Below are positions 44,452-51,764 of a stretch of DNA of 58,943 nucleotides, in pieces. The notes under the pieces were generated by a model that saw only the letters and a program-made list of their open reading frames with translations, had not been told where the DNA came from and ran no database searches. The stretch's first letter is position 1, and every line of letters begins with the position of its first letter. A program made the position numbers and the translations under genes. Location of the stretch: contig JAUYBT010000144.1 in the NCBI GenBank assembly GCA_030692905.1, positions 1 to 58,943 on the forward strand, written 5' to 3'. Origin of the DNA: Bacteroidales bacterium. GTDB lineage: Bacteria > Bacteroidota > Bacteroidia > Bacteroidales > VadinHA17.

Positions 44452-45120
44452 ATGACCGATATTGCTTCAAATATCAGTTTACTAAAAACACAGATCCCAT
44501 CATCTGTCAAGTTGGTTGCAGTATCGAAAACAAAGCCGGTCGGTGCCATTCTGACTGCTTACAATTCCGGACAGAGATATTTTGGAGAGAACAGGGTGCA
44601 GGAACTGCTGAACAAGGTAGATCTTCTGCCTCGTGATATAGAATGGCATCTCATCGGACATCTTCAAAGCAATAAGGTGAAATATATTGTGCCATTTATC
44701 AACATGATACAGTCCGTCGATTCTTTCAAACTATTAAAAAACATTAATTCGGAAGCTTCAAAAATTAACAGGGTAGTTGATTGCCTGTTGCAGATACATA
44801 TTGCATCGGAAGAGACAAAATTTGGATTCAGCATGAAAGAACTCTTTGAAATGGCTGAATCGCAGGAGTTTTTGAATATTAAGCATGTAAGGATATGCGG
44901 CGTAATGGGTATGGCAACTTTTACTTCTGATACCGGTCAGGTTAGTAAGGAATTCCGTTATCTTGCTGATTGTTTTAATAGTCTTAAAAACAGATACTTC
45001 GCCGGGAACCATCATTTTAAGGAGATCTCTATGGGAATGTCGGGCGATTATGAAATTGCGCTGAAAGAAGGAAGCACTATAGTCAGGATAGGAAGTATAA
45101 TATTTGGGGATAGAAAATGA
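44452..45120 (+). CDS. YggS/PROSC-family PLP homeostasis protein
   Basis: Single-domain PLP-binding protein of 222 residues that buffers pyridoxal phosphate. PLP lysine is Lys26 in VAVSKTKP; further motifs are FGENRVQEL, WHLIGHLQSNK near 63 and MGMSGDYEIAL near 195. Length matches the family. It is convergent with a truncated small gene. Confidence 0.93.
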   Translation: MTDIASNISLLKTQIPSSVKLVAVSKTKPVGAILTAYNSGQRYFGENRVQELLNKVDLLPRDIEWHLIGHLQSNKVKYIVPFINMIQSVDSFKLLKNINSEASKINRVVDCLLQIHIASEETKFGFSMKELFEMAESQEFLNIKHVRICGVMGMATFTSDTGQVSKEFRYLADCFNSLKNRYFAGNHHFKEISMGMSGDYEIALKEGSTIVRIGSIIFGDRK

Positions 45121-45136
45121 TCTGAACAAATACAAT

Positions 45137-45259
45137 TTATCTAGCGCCTTCAAAAGGCTGCTCTTCCCGAAGTAATTCTATCGCTTCAGATATCAGAATA
45201 CTATTATCTTTATTGAGTACAGAGGTAAGTTCATTAAACTTCTTCTCAGATCTTATCAT
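45137..45259 (-). CDS. Truncated 40-residue protein (possible HEAT-like N-terminus)
   Basis: A 40-residue frame, MIRSEKKFNELTSVLNKD then a helix ISEAIELLREEQPFEGAR, with a good promoter 18 bases before its ATG. The text resembles the N-terminus of helical HEAT-like proteins found near yggS/uvrA in Bacteroidota, from memory, and then stops abruptly, so the gene is probably truncated. Function unknown. Confidence 0.45.
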   Translation of the reverse strand: MIRSEKKFNELTSVLNKDNSILISEAIELLREEQPFEGAR

Positions 45260-45276
45260 CTTGAAATTATTTGTAA

Positions 45277-45305
45277 CAAAGGTAGAAATATCATCAATTA
45301 CTCAA
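45277..45305 (-). promoter_or_regulatory. Promoter of the truncated small gene
   Basis: On the minus strand TTG (45303-45305), an 18-base spacer and TACCTTTG (45277-45284) form a near-consensus promoter. A REP-like palindrome lies just upstream. Confidence 0.55.
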
Positions 45306-45310
45306 TATGT

Positions 45311-45335
45311 AGAGACGGGTCTCAGACCCGTCTCT
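45311..45335. repeat. REP-like palindrome after uvrA
   Basis: AGAGACGGGTCT and AGACCCGTCTCT pair perfectly around one C. It begins seven bases after the uvrA stop and has no T-run on the minus strand. It shares the GTAGAGAC head with the RAYT-associated palindromes. Confidence 0.8.
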
Positions 45336-45341
45336 GCTATT

Positions 45342-48125
45342 TTATATCAGTTTTGCCGAAAGATATTTACCGGTATAAGATTCTTTGCATTTTGCCAGTT
45401 CTTCCGGTCTTCCCTCAAAAACAATCCGGCCCCCGTCTTCACCGCCTTCTGGTCCAAGGTCGATGACCCAGTCAGAACTCTTTATCACCTCCTGGTTATG
45501 CTCAATAAGTACCACAGAATGACCATGATCAACCAGGGCATTTATTGATTTAAGAAGCTTGTTAATGTCATGAAAATGCAAGCCTGTGGTTGGTTCGTCA
45601 AAGATGAATAATATATGTCCGTTACCGCGTTCCTGGCTCAGAAAATAGGCCAGTTTTACTCTCTGGCTTTCACCTCCTGACAGAGTACTTGACGGCTGCC
45701 CCATTTTTATATAGCCCAGTCCCACATCAGAAAGAGGTTTCAGTTTTTCGACGATTCTCTTTTCACTCTTTCCCGGATGTGAATTGAAAAAATCAATTGC
45801 TTCATCTATAGTCATCTCAAGCATATCATAAATGTTCTTTCCATGATATTTTACCTCAAGAACATCCTTGCGGAACCTCATCCCCTTGCAGTTTTCGCAG
45901 GTCAGCTCCACATCGGCCATAAACTGCATTTCAACTCTTATTATCCCTTCCCCCTGACACTCCTCACATCGTCCGCCTTCTATGTTAAATGAAAAATGAG
46001 ACGCTTTATAATTATTCTGGACCGAAGCTTGTTGTTCGGAATAAAGTTTGCGTATTTCATCATATGCTTTGAGATAAGTGACCGGATTTGACCGGCTCGA
46101 CTTACCTATCGGATTCTGATCAACCATCTCAATGCCGGTTAAACCGGAAATGTCTCCGGTAATATCCCTGAACTGACCTGGTTTTAAGTTATTCCCATTA
46201 ATCCTGTTCGACAGAACTTTGTGTAAAATATCTGAAACAAGGCTCGATTTGCCTGATCCGCTTACTCCGGTAACAGCAGTTATAATATGAAGCGGAAATT
46301 TCACATCAATACCTTTAAGATTGTTTTGCCTGGCACCCTTGATCTCAATAAAGCTGTTCCATTTTCTTCTTACGCGCGGGACCGGGACTACTAACCGTCC
46401 ACTAAGGTAACCGGCTGTAAGAGATTTATTTGCAGTGGTCAGGTCAAGGCCTCCCTGATAAACCACCTCTCCACCGAGTCTGCCGGCTTCCGGTCCCATA
46501 TCAATTATTTCATCGGCAGCTCTTATTATTTCCTCTTCATGCTCTACAACAAGAACCGTATTTCCGAGGTCTCTGAGCTCTTTCAGTACTTTTATCAAAA
46601 GATTAGTGTCACGGGGATGAAGACCGATACTTGGCTCATCGAGAATATACATAGAGCCTACCAGATTACTCCCCAGCGATGTTGATAGATTAATTCTCTG
46701 TGATTCTCCGCCTGACAATGTAGAAGATAGCCTGTCGAGAGTGAGATAAGGAAGGCCCACATCAATAAGAAATTTCAACCGGACAGTAATCTCCTTTATA
46801 AGCCTTTCAGCAATTGCAGTATCTTCAGCATTTAACTTTATTTCAGAAAATTGCTCAATTAGCTTTCCGACAGGGATTGAAACAAGATCCTGAATTGAAT
46901 AACCGGCAATCTTTACATAGCCTGACTCTTTTCTTAATCTCGAACCTTTACATTCCGGGCATGTCGTTTTTCCGCGGTAGCGGCTTAACAGAACCCTGTA
47001 CTGGATCTTAAATTTCTTCTCTTCAAGATGATGGAAGAACCGGTCTATCCCATAAAAATATTTATTTCCTTTCCAGAGTAGCTCCTTCTGCTCTTCTGTC
47101 AGCTGGTAAATTGGTTTATGTATCGGAAAATCGAATAATTCTGCACTGGCAATCAATCTCTCCTTCCATTTTTTCATAGTTTCACCTTTCCAGCAAACTA
47201 TCGCATCTTCATAAACCGAAAGGTTCTGGTTCGGGATAACAAGATTTTCATCAATACCTATAATCCTGCTATAGCCTTCACATATAGGACAGGCCCCTAT
47301 TGGATTATTGAAACTAAATAAGTATTCTGAAGGTTCTTCAAACCCAATGCCATCCTCTTCAAATTTGTTTGAGAAACTTACCCTTTTTATTCCGTTATCA
47401 TCATGGATAACTACCTGGCAATAACCTTTCCCGGTCTGAAATGCCGTTTGAGCAGAGTCAGCAGCCCTGCTGAAATTATCTGCAGAATGACTTATAACAA
47501 GCCTGTCAATTACAATATTTACCTGCTGCCCGGGTTCATATCCATCAAAAGTTTTTAGTTCATCAATTTTAATGAGCTCCCCATCAGACTCGATACGGTT
47601 GAACCCCTGTTTATTCAGGAACGAAAAATATTCTGATACTTTTATGTTTTCGGGTATCTCACCGGAAGAGGTAATAACCACCTTTGTTCCCTCAGGTAGA
47701 GATGCCAGGTAATCAACTATATCATCAGCGCTGTGTTTTTTAACCTCTTTACCCGACACAGGCGAATAGGTTCGACCGATTCTTGCGAACAGAAGCCGCA
47801 GATAATCATATATTTCTGTCGATGTGCCCACAGTGGAACGTGGATTCCGGGAGTTAACTTTCTGTTCAATAGCTATGGCAGGAGGGATACCGTTTATGAA
47901 ATCAACCTCGGGTTTATTCATTCTACCCAGGAATTGACGTGCATAGGAGGAGAGGCTTTCGACATATCTTCTCTGACCTTCTGCATAAATTGTGTCGAAA
48001 GCAAGAGATGATTTCCCTGAACCTGAAACGCCGGTGATTACCACAAGTTTGTTTCTGGGAATATTCAGACTAACATTTTTCAGATTATGTACCCTGGCCC
48101 CCTTTATTTCAATACTCCCCTGCAT
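45342..48125 (-). CDS. uvrA: Excinuclease ABC subunit A
   Basis: Damage-recognition ATPase of nucleotide excision repair, 927 residues, complete. First Walker A GVSGSGKSS (32-40), first zinc module CPICEG near 280 and CPECKGSRL near 390, first signature TLSGGESQRINL near 473; second Walker A GVSGSGKSSLVSD near 626, second zinc module CEECQGEG and CENCKG near 725-750, second signature TLSGGESQRVKLA near 818. TACTTTTG at 48165-48172 on the minus strand may be its -7 box. It is divergent from the sigma factor gene. Confidence 0.97.
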   Translation of the reverse strand: MQGSIEIKGARVHNLKNVSLNIPRNKLVVITGVSGSGKSSLAFDTIYAEGQRRYVESLSSYARQFLGRMNKPEVDFINGIPPAIAIEQKVNSRNPRSTVGTSTEIYDYLRLLFARIGRTYSPVSGKEVKKHSADDIVDYLASLPEGTKVVITSSGEIPENIKVSEYFSFLNKQGFNRIESDGELIKIDELKTFDGYEPGQQVNIVIDRLVISHSADNFSRAADSAQTAFQTGKGYCQVVIHDDNGIKRVSFSNKFEEDGIGFEEPSEYLFSFNNPIGACPICEGYSRIIGIDENLVIPNQNLSVYEDAIVCWKGETMKKWKERLIASAELFDFPIHKPIYQLTEEQKELLWKGNKYFYGIDRFFHHLEEKKFKIQYRVLLSRYRGKTTCPECKGSRLRKESGYVKIAGYSIQDLVSIPVGKLIEQFSEIKLNAEDTAIAERLIKEITVRLKFLIDVGLPYLTLDRLSSTLSGGESQRINLSTSLGSNLVGSMYILDEPSIGLHPRDTNLLIKVLKELRDLGNTVLVVEHEEEIIRAADEIIDMGPEAGRLGGEVVYQGGLDLTTANKSLTAGYLSGRLVVPVPRVRRKWNSFIEIKGARQNNLKGIDVKFPLHIITAVTGVSGSGKSSLVSDILHKVLSNRINGNNLKPGQFRDITGDISGLTGIEMVDQNPIGKSSRSNPVTYLKAYDEIRKLYSEQQASVQNNYKASHFSFNIEGGRCEECQGEGIIRVEMQFMADVELTCENCKGMRFRKDVLEVKYHGKNIYDMLEMTIDEAIDFFNSHPGKSEKRIVEKLKPLSDVGLGYIKMGQPSSTLSGGESQRVKLAYFLSQERGNGHILFIFDEPTTGLHFHDINKLLKSINALVDHGHSVVLIEHNQEVIKSSDWVIDLGPEGGEDGGRIVFEGRPEELAKCKESYTGKYLSAKLI

Positions 48126-48280
48126 ATCTGTTCCTTTATATAGTGTTAAAATTCAGTTAAAACCCAAAAGTAATACTTTCAATTTAAAATAAATTGTTTC
48201 CTTTGTATTACGAATAACAACCTGACAAAGGAGGACTGCCTATAGAATATCTCTACTCTGTTTAATTAAAAGAGTGAGTT

Positions 48281-48868
48281 ATGAAAAAAATGATTTCCGA
48301 TTATGAACTGATTATGAGGTTCATAAAAGGTGAGCAGTCGTGCTTTGAACAATTAATCCACCGCCATAAAAACAAAGTTTTCGCTTATATAAGCCTTTAT
48401 ATTCGCGATCAGGCTCTCGCTGAAGATATCTTTCAGGATACCTTCCTTAAAGTTTTTCAATCTGTTAAAGCAGGTAAATATTCCGATAACGGAAAATTTC
48501 TCTCCTGGGTAATGCGTATAGCTCATAATCTGATTATTGACCATTTCCGCAGGATTAAGCAGATGAATACCATATCGAACGACAACTATGAATCTGATCT
48601 CTTCAATTCAAAAAGATTTGCTGAAGATAGCGTTGAGGATGATATGATAAAGCGGCAGATACATAAAGATGTCAGGAATATGATAAGCAGCCTGCCTGAT
48701 GACCAGAGGGAGGTGGTAATCCTGAGGCATTACGCAGACCTGAGCTTTAAAGAGATTGCCGATATAACCGGTGTAAGCATAAATACTGCTCTCGGCCGGA
48801 TGAGATATGCCCTCATAAATATGAGAAAAATTATGGAGGAGAAAAAAATCAGTCTGACATTAAATTAG
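48281..48868 (+). CDS. ECF-type RNA polymerase sigma factor
   Basis: Sigma-70 family protein of 195 residues with regions 2 and 4 only. Region 2 reads LIHRHKNKVFAYISLYIRD and ILQ-type LAEDIFQDTFLKVF; region 4 reads LPDDQREVVILRHYADLSFKEIADITGVSINTALGR, the helix-turn-helix for -35 binding. No membrane anti-sigma gene follows; instead a 65-residue protein gene comes 50 bases later, which might have that role. Target regulon unknown. Confidence 0.92.
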   Translation: MKKMISDYELIMRFIKGEQSCFEQLIHRHKNKVFAYISLYIRDQALAEDIFQDTFLKVFQSVKAGKYSDNGKFLSWVMRIAHNLIIDHFRRIKQMNTISNDNYESDLFNSKRFAEDSVEDDMIKRQIHKDVRNMISSLPDDQREVVILRHYADLSFKEIADITGVSINTALGRMRYALINMRKIMEEKKISLTLN

Positions 48869-48918
48869 AAATCAGACAATAATAATTCCTGCTGGACGTT
48901 TTCAAAGAAAATGAAAAC

Positions 48919-49116
48919 ATGAAGCCTATGGGATTAACTTCTACTCCTTTTATTTCATATCACAATATCAAAGTTAAAAATGTAGATCTTTTTGAAGATG
49001 CATGGGGTATAAACTCTGAATTCTGTGATGTGATTGACCTTCTCAGGCAGATAAAAGCTGTTCCGGGGAGGCGGTTGACTAAAAGACTGATTGAGAAGAT
49101 CAGGAAGCAGGATTAA
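48919..49116 (+). CDS. Small conserved-type protein after the sigma factor (65 aa)
   Basis: A 65-residue protein beginning MKPMGLTSTPFISYH, acidic in the middle (NVDLFEDAWG) and basic at the C-terminus (RRLTKRLIEKIRKQD). No membrane segment or known motif. Its position 50 bases after the sigma gene and before a terminator suggests one transcript. It may modulate the sigma factor, but nothing in the sequence shows this. Confidence 0.65.
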   Translation: MKPMGLTSTPFISYHNIKVKNVDLFEDAWGINSEFCDVIDLLRQIKAVPGRRLTKRLIEKIRKQD

Positions 49117-49127
49117 AAATCTTAATG

Positions 49128-49156
49128 AACACAGGAAAATTTCCTGTGTTTTTTTT
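49128..49156 (+). terminator. Terminator of the sigma factor operon
   Basis: AACACAGGAA and TTCCTGTGTT form a 10-bp stem with loop AAT, followed by six T. It lies 12 bases after the small gene. Confidence 0.88.
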
Positions 49157-49185
49157 GGTAATATGAATTTAAAATAATATCTTTG
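49154..49185 (+). promoter_or_regulatory. Consensus promoter of the SPFH operon
   Basis: TTTG (49154-49157), a 20-base spacer and TATCTTTG (49178-49185) match the Bacteroidota promoter consensus well. The -33 box is formed by the end of the preceding terminator's T-run. The ATG at 49211 is 25 bases downstream. Confidence 0.75.
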
Positions 49186-49210
49186 TGATATTAAATTAAT
49201 ATCATATACT

Positions 49211-50065
49211 ATGAAACAGGAATTGACTTTCAAACCCATTTCGGGTTATGTAGTTCTGCTGATAGCCATTTTGGCTCTTGGCGGATCAATTGCCGGATTT
49301 GCTTTTCAGATGATCTGGCAAGGTGTAGTAGCTGCATTGTTGTTTGTTTTCCTTACAATTGGCTTCACAGTTGTTAATCCTAACGAATCGTGCGTTATGG
49401 TACTGTTCGGTGCATATAAAGGAACAATTAAAGAAAATGGTTTCTTCTGGGTAAATCCATTTTTCAACAGGCGGAATATCTCACTCAGAGCACGAAACTT
49501 TGACAGTGATCCTATTAAGGTAAATGACAAAATAGGCAATCCGATAAAAATTGGTTTTGTGCTTGTCTGGAAAGTAGCAAATACTTATCAGGCTGCTTTT
49601 GAAGTAGATGATTATCAGCATTTTGTTTTAGTTCAGAGTGATGCTGCTCTCAGAAAACTTGCAGGCTTGTACCCTTACGATAATTTTGAAGACCATGAGG
49701 CTGTCGTAGCTCTCAGGAGCGGAGGGGAAGAGGTTAATGAAGAGCTCGAAAGAGAGATAAGGGAAAGACTTACTATTGCCGGTATACATGTAATTGAGGC
49801 CAGAATAAATTACATTGCATACGCTGAGGAGATTGCCAATGCCATGTTAAGACGGCAGCAGGCAACAGCTATTGTAGCTGCCAGGTTTAAGATAGTTGAA
49901 GGTGCAGTTTCTATGGTTCAGATGGCTCTTGAACAGCTTTCTGACAAGAAGATTGTTGATCTTGATGATGAGAGGAAAGCTGCTATGGTAAGTAATCTGA
50001 TGGTAGTGCTGGTAAGCGATAAGGATGCCTCACCGATTGTTAATACCGGTACATTACATTCCTAG
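49211..50065 (+). CDS. SPFH/band-7 domain membrane protein
   Basis: A 284-residue protein with two adjacent hydrophobic segments (about 14-32 and 36-54) and an SPFH domain beginning VNPNESCVMVLFGAYKGTI. The later helix (ANAMLRRQQATAIVAARFKIVEGAVSMVQMAL) is typical of the family and probably oligomerises. SPFH proteins form membrane microdomain rings and often associate with proteases. It leads a three-gene set with an RHH protein and a zinc-ribbon protein. Confidence 0.88.
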   Translation: MKQELTFKPISGYVVLLIAILALGGSIAGFAFQMIWQGVVAALLFVFLTIGFTVVNPNESCVMVLFGAYKGTIKENGFFWVNPFFNRRNISLRARNFDSDPIKVNDKIGNPIKIGFVLVWKVANTYQAAFEVDDYQHFVLVQSDAALRKLAGLYPYDNFEDHEAVVALRSGGEEVNEELEREIRERLTIAGIHVIEARINYIAYAEEIANAMLRRQQATAIVAARFKIVEGAVSMVQMALEQLSDKKIVDLDDERKAAMVSNLMVVLVSDKDASPIVNTGTLHS

Positions 50066-50066
50066 T

Positions 50067-50249
50067 ATGAGTGAAAAGAAACCATTTGTTTTACGTATTG
50101 CCCCCGGGAAGCTGAAAGCTCTCGAAAAATGGGCTGCTGATGAATTCCGCAGTACTAACGGGCAGATTGAGTATATACTCGACCATGCTCTTCGAAAATC
50201 GGGCAGATGGAAAACAAGGTCAGAAAATAATAAAAAAGAGGAATCATGA
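50067..50249 (+). CDS. Arc-type ribbon-helix-helix protein
   Basis: A 60-residue protein, MSEKKPFVLRIAPGKLKALEKW, with the strand-helix-helix pattern of Arc-like DNA-binding proteins (strand FVLRI, helices KLKALEKWAADEF and TNGQIEYILDHALRKSG). I chose ATG 50067, one base past the SPFH stop, over an upstream frame inside that gene. Its stop overlaps the next start (ATGA). It may repress the operon or respond to the SPFH protein. Confidence 0.78.
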   Translation: MSEKKPFVLRIAPGKLKALEKWAADEFRSTNGQIEYILDHALRKSGRWKTRSENNKKEES

Positions 50250-50458
50250 ACCAGATAATAAAATACACCTGCCCGAAGTGCGGCAATAAACTGTATGAGA
50301 TTGGTGAAATGTGGACTATTGGCAGCTTCTGGACAAGAATGTTTGAATTTCACAACAGGAGATTTACTTTCATTTCATGCCGGAAATGCAGATACACTGA
50401 AATGTATAAAGTTCCTCAGAAAGACATCGGTGAGATAATTAACAATCTGGCCAGATAA
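50246..50458 (+). CDS. Zinc-ribbon protein
   Basis: A 70-residue protein with two CxxC pairs (Cys9/Cys12 in CPKCG, Cys45/Cys48 in CRKC), a treble-clef or rubredoxin-like zinc ribbon of the DUF2082-like kind. Four-base ATGA overlap with the RHH gene shows coupling. No other domain. Role unknown. Confidence 0.78.
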   Translation: MNQIIKYTCPKCGNKLYEIGEMWTIGSFWTRMFEFHNRRFTFISCRKCRYTEMYKVPQKDIGEIINNLAR

Positions 50459-50467
50459 AGTCTGCTT

Positions 50468-51172
50468 TTACTGGTTTAAAAAGTAAATGGAATGGCAGGC
50501 CGCGACGCCTGCCGTTTCTGTTCTCAGCCGGCTGTGACCCAGATGAACAGGAATAAAATTCTTTTCAATAGCAGAATCAATCTCCTCATTACTGAAATCG
50601 CCTTCCGGTCCTATCAGAATTAACACATTTTCATTTTTTGAATATACTTCAGATATTTTACTTCTATTGAATGTTTCATTACAATGGGCAATCAAGCGGA
50701 TTCCTTTAAAATCTCTATTGAGAAAATCATTGAAAAGGCAAGACTCGTTCAATACCGTTTTTGTTGCTTTAAGCGATTGTTTCATTGCAGAGATAATCAG
50801 GTTATTTACTCTTTCAGTCTTTATACCCTGCTTTTCAGTGTTCCTGCAGATCAGCGGGGTGATCTCATCAACACCAATTTCAACACTCTTTTCAATAAAC
50901 CATTCAAAACGTTCAGGATTTTTTAAAGGGGAGATTGCTATGTGGAGACAGTAATTTCGTTTTTCGAAATCCTTAATTATTCCTGTAATGTCTATAGCAC
51001 ATTTTTTTGAGTCAGGGTTACTTATGATCCCTTCATACAGATTGCCTTTTCCATCTATTAATCTGACACCGGTTCCCTTTGTCATCCTTAAAACCCTGAT
51101 ACAATGTTTCGACTCATTCTCGTTTAGGGTGTAGGTATCACTGGTTATATCCGGAGCATAAAATATCTGCAT
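50468..51172 (-). CDS. rsmE: 16S rRNA (uracil-1498 N3) methyltransferase RsmE
   Basis: SPOUT methyltransferase of 234 residues acting on U1498 of 16S rRNA. It begins with a PUA-like domain (ESKHCIRVLRMTKG) and ends with the knotted SAM site: LIGPEGDFSNEEID near 184 and HLGHSRLRTETAGVAA near 213. It converges with the zinc-ribbon gene, 9 bases apart. Confidence 0.95.
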   Translation of the reverse strand: MQIFYAPDITSDTYTLNENESKHCIRVLRMTKGTGVRLIDGKGNLYEGIISNPDSKKCAIDITGIIKDFEKRNYCLHIAISPLKNPERFEWFIEKSVEIGVDEITPLICRNTEKQGIKTERVNNLIISAMKQSLKATKTVLNESCLFNDFLNRDFKGIRLIAHCNETFNRSKISEVYSKNENVLILIGPEGDFSNEEIDSAIEKNFIPVHLGHSRLRTETAGVAACHSIYFLNQ

Positions 51173-51254
51173 AGGTCAGTTGTTTGTACAAAAATAGAGA
51201 ATTTGGGTTAACCTTTGTATTACTTTTTGAAATCCTTTGTGTTACTTAGGGGGT

Positions 51255-51764
51255 ATGAAGATTGGCCTTATCTCAGATACGCACGGATGGATTCATCCCA
51301 GGCTCTTTGACCATTTTGCAGGATGTGATGAGATCTGGCATGCAGGGGATATCGGTAATATTGAAACAGCCGATTCTCTTGCAGTTTTCAGGCCTTTGAA
51401 AGCAGTTTATGGCAATATGGACGATGCACTTGTCAGGACGGTATATAAAGAGCACCTGGTTTTTAATGCTGAAGAAGTAAGGGTCTGGATTACTCATATC
51501 GGCGGAACACCCGGTCATTACGATCATAGAGTAAAACCTGCCATATATGAAAATCCTCCGGATATTTTTATTTGCGGACATTCGCATATAGCAAAGGTTA
51601 TGTACGATAAAAAGGCCGGATTTTTATATGTAAATCCGGGAGCAGCTGGATATAACGGGTTTCATAAATATATGACAGCCATCAGGTTTCAGATAGATGG
51701 GAAGAATATTCACGATATGGAACTTATCGAACTTGGTGAAAGAAGCAAGGCAGCTATCTTGTAA
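51255..51764 (+). CDS. YfcE/MJ0936-type metallophosphoesterase
   Basis: Calcineurin-like phosphoesterase of 169 residues from ATG 51255 (MKIGLISDTHGW). Metal ligands: Asp8/His10, HAGDIGN, GNMDD, and CGHSHIAK near 108. Small family members cleave phosphodiesters; the true substrate is unknown. Its last 11 bases overlap the 3' end of the convergent 1,500-residue gene. I rejected a TTG 18 bases upstream because the extra residues are not conserved in type. Confidence 0.9.
   Translation: MKIGLISDTHGWIHPRLFDHFAGCDEIWHAGDIGNIETADSLAVFRPLKAVYGNMDDALVRTVYKEHLVFNAEEVRVWITHIGGTPGHYDHRVKPAIYENPPDIFICGHSHIAKVMYDKKAGFLYVNPGAAGYNGFHKYMTAIRFQIDGKNIHDMELIELGERSKAAIL

Noticed and set aside
48165..48280. Shared divergent promoter for uvrA and the sigma factor
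   Set aside because: A -7 box is visible only for uvrA; for the sigma gene only CCTTTG without the TA is seen, so I did not call it.
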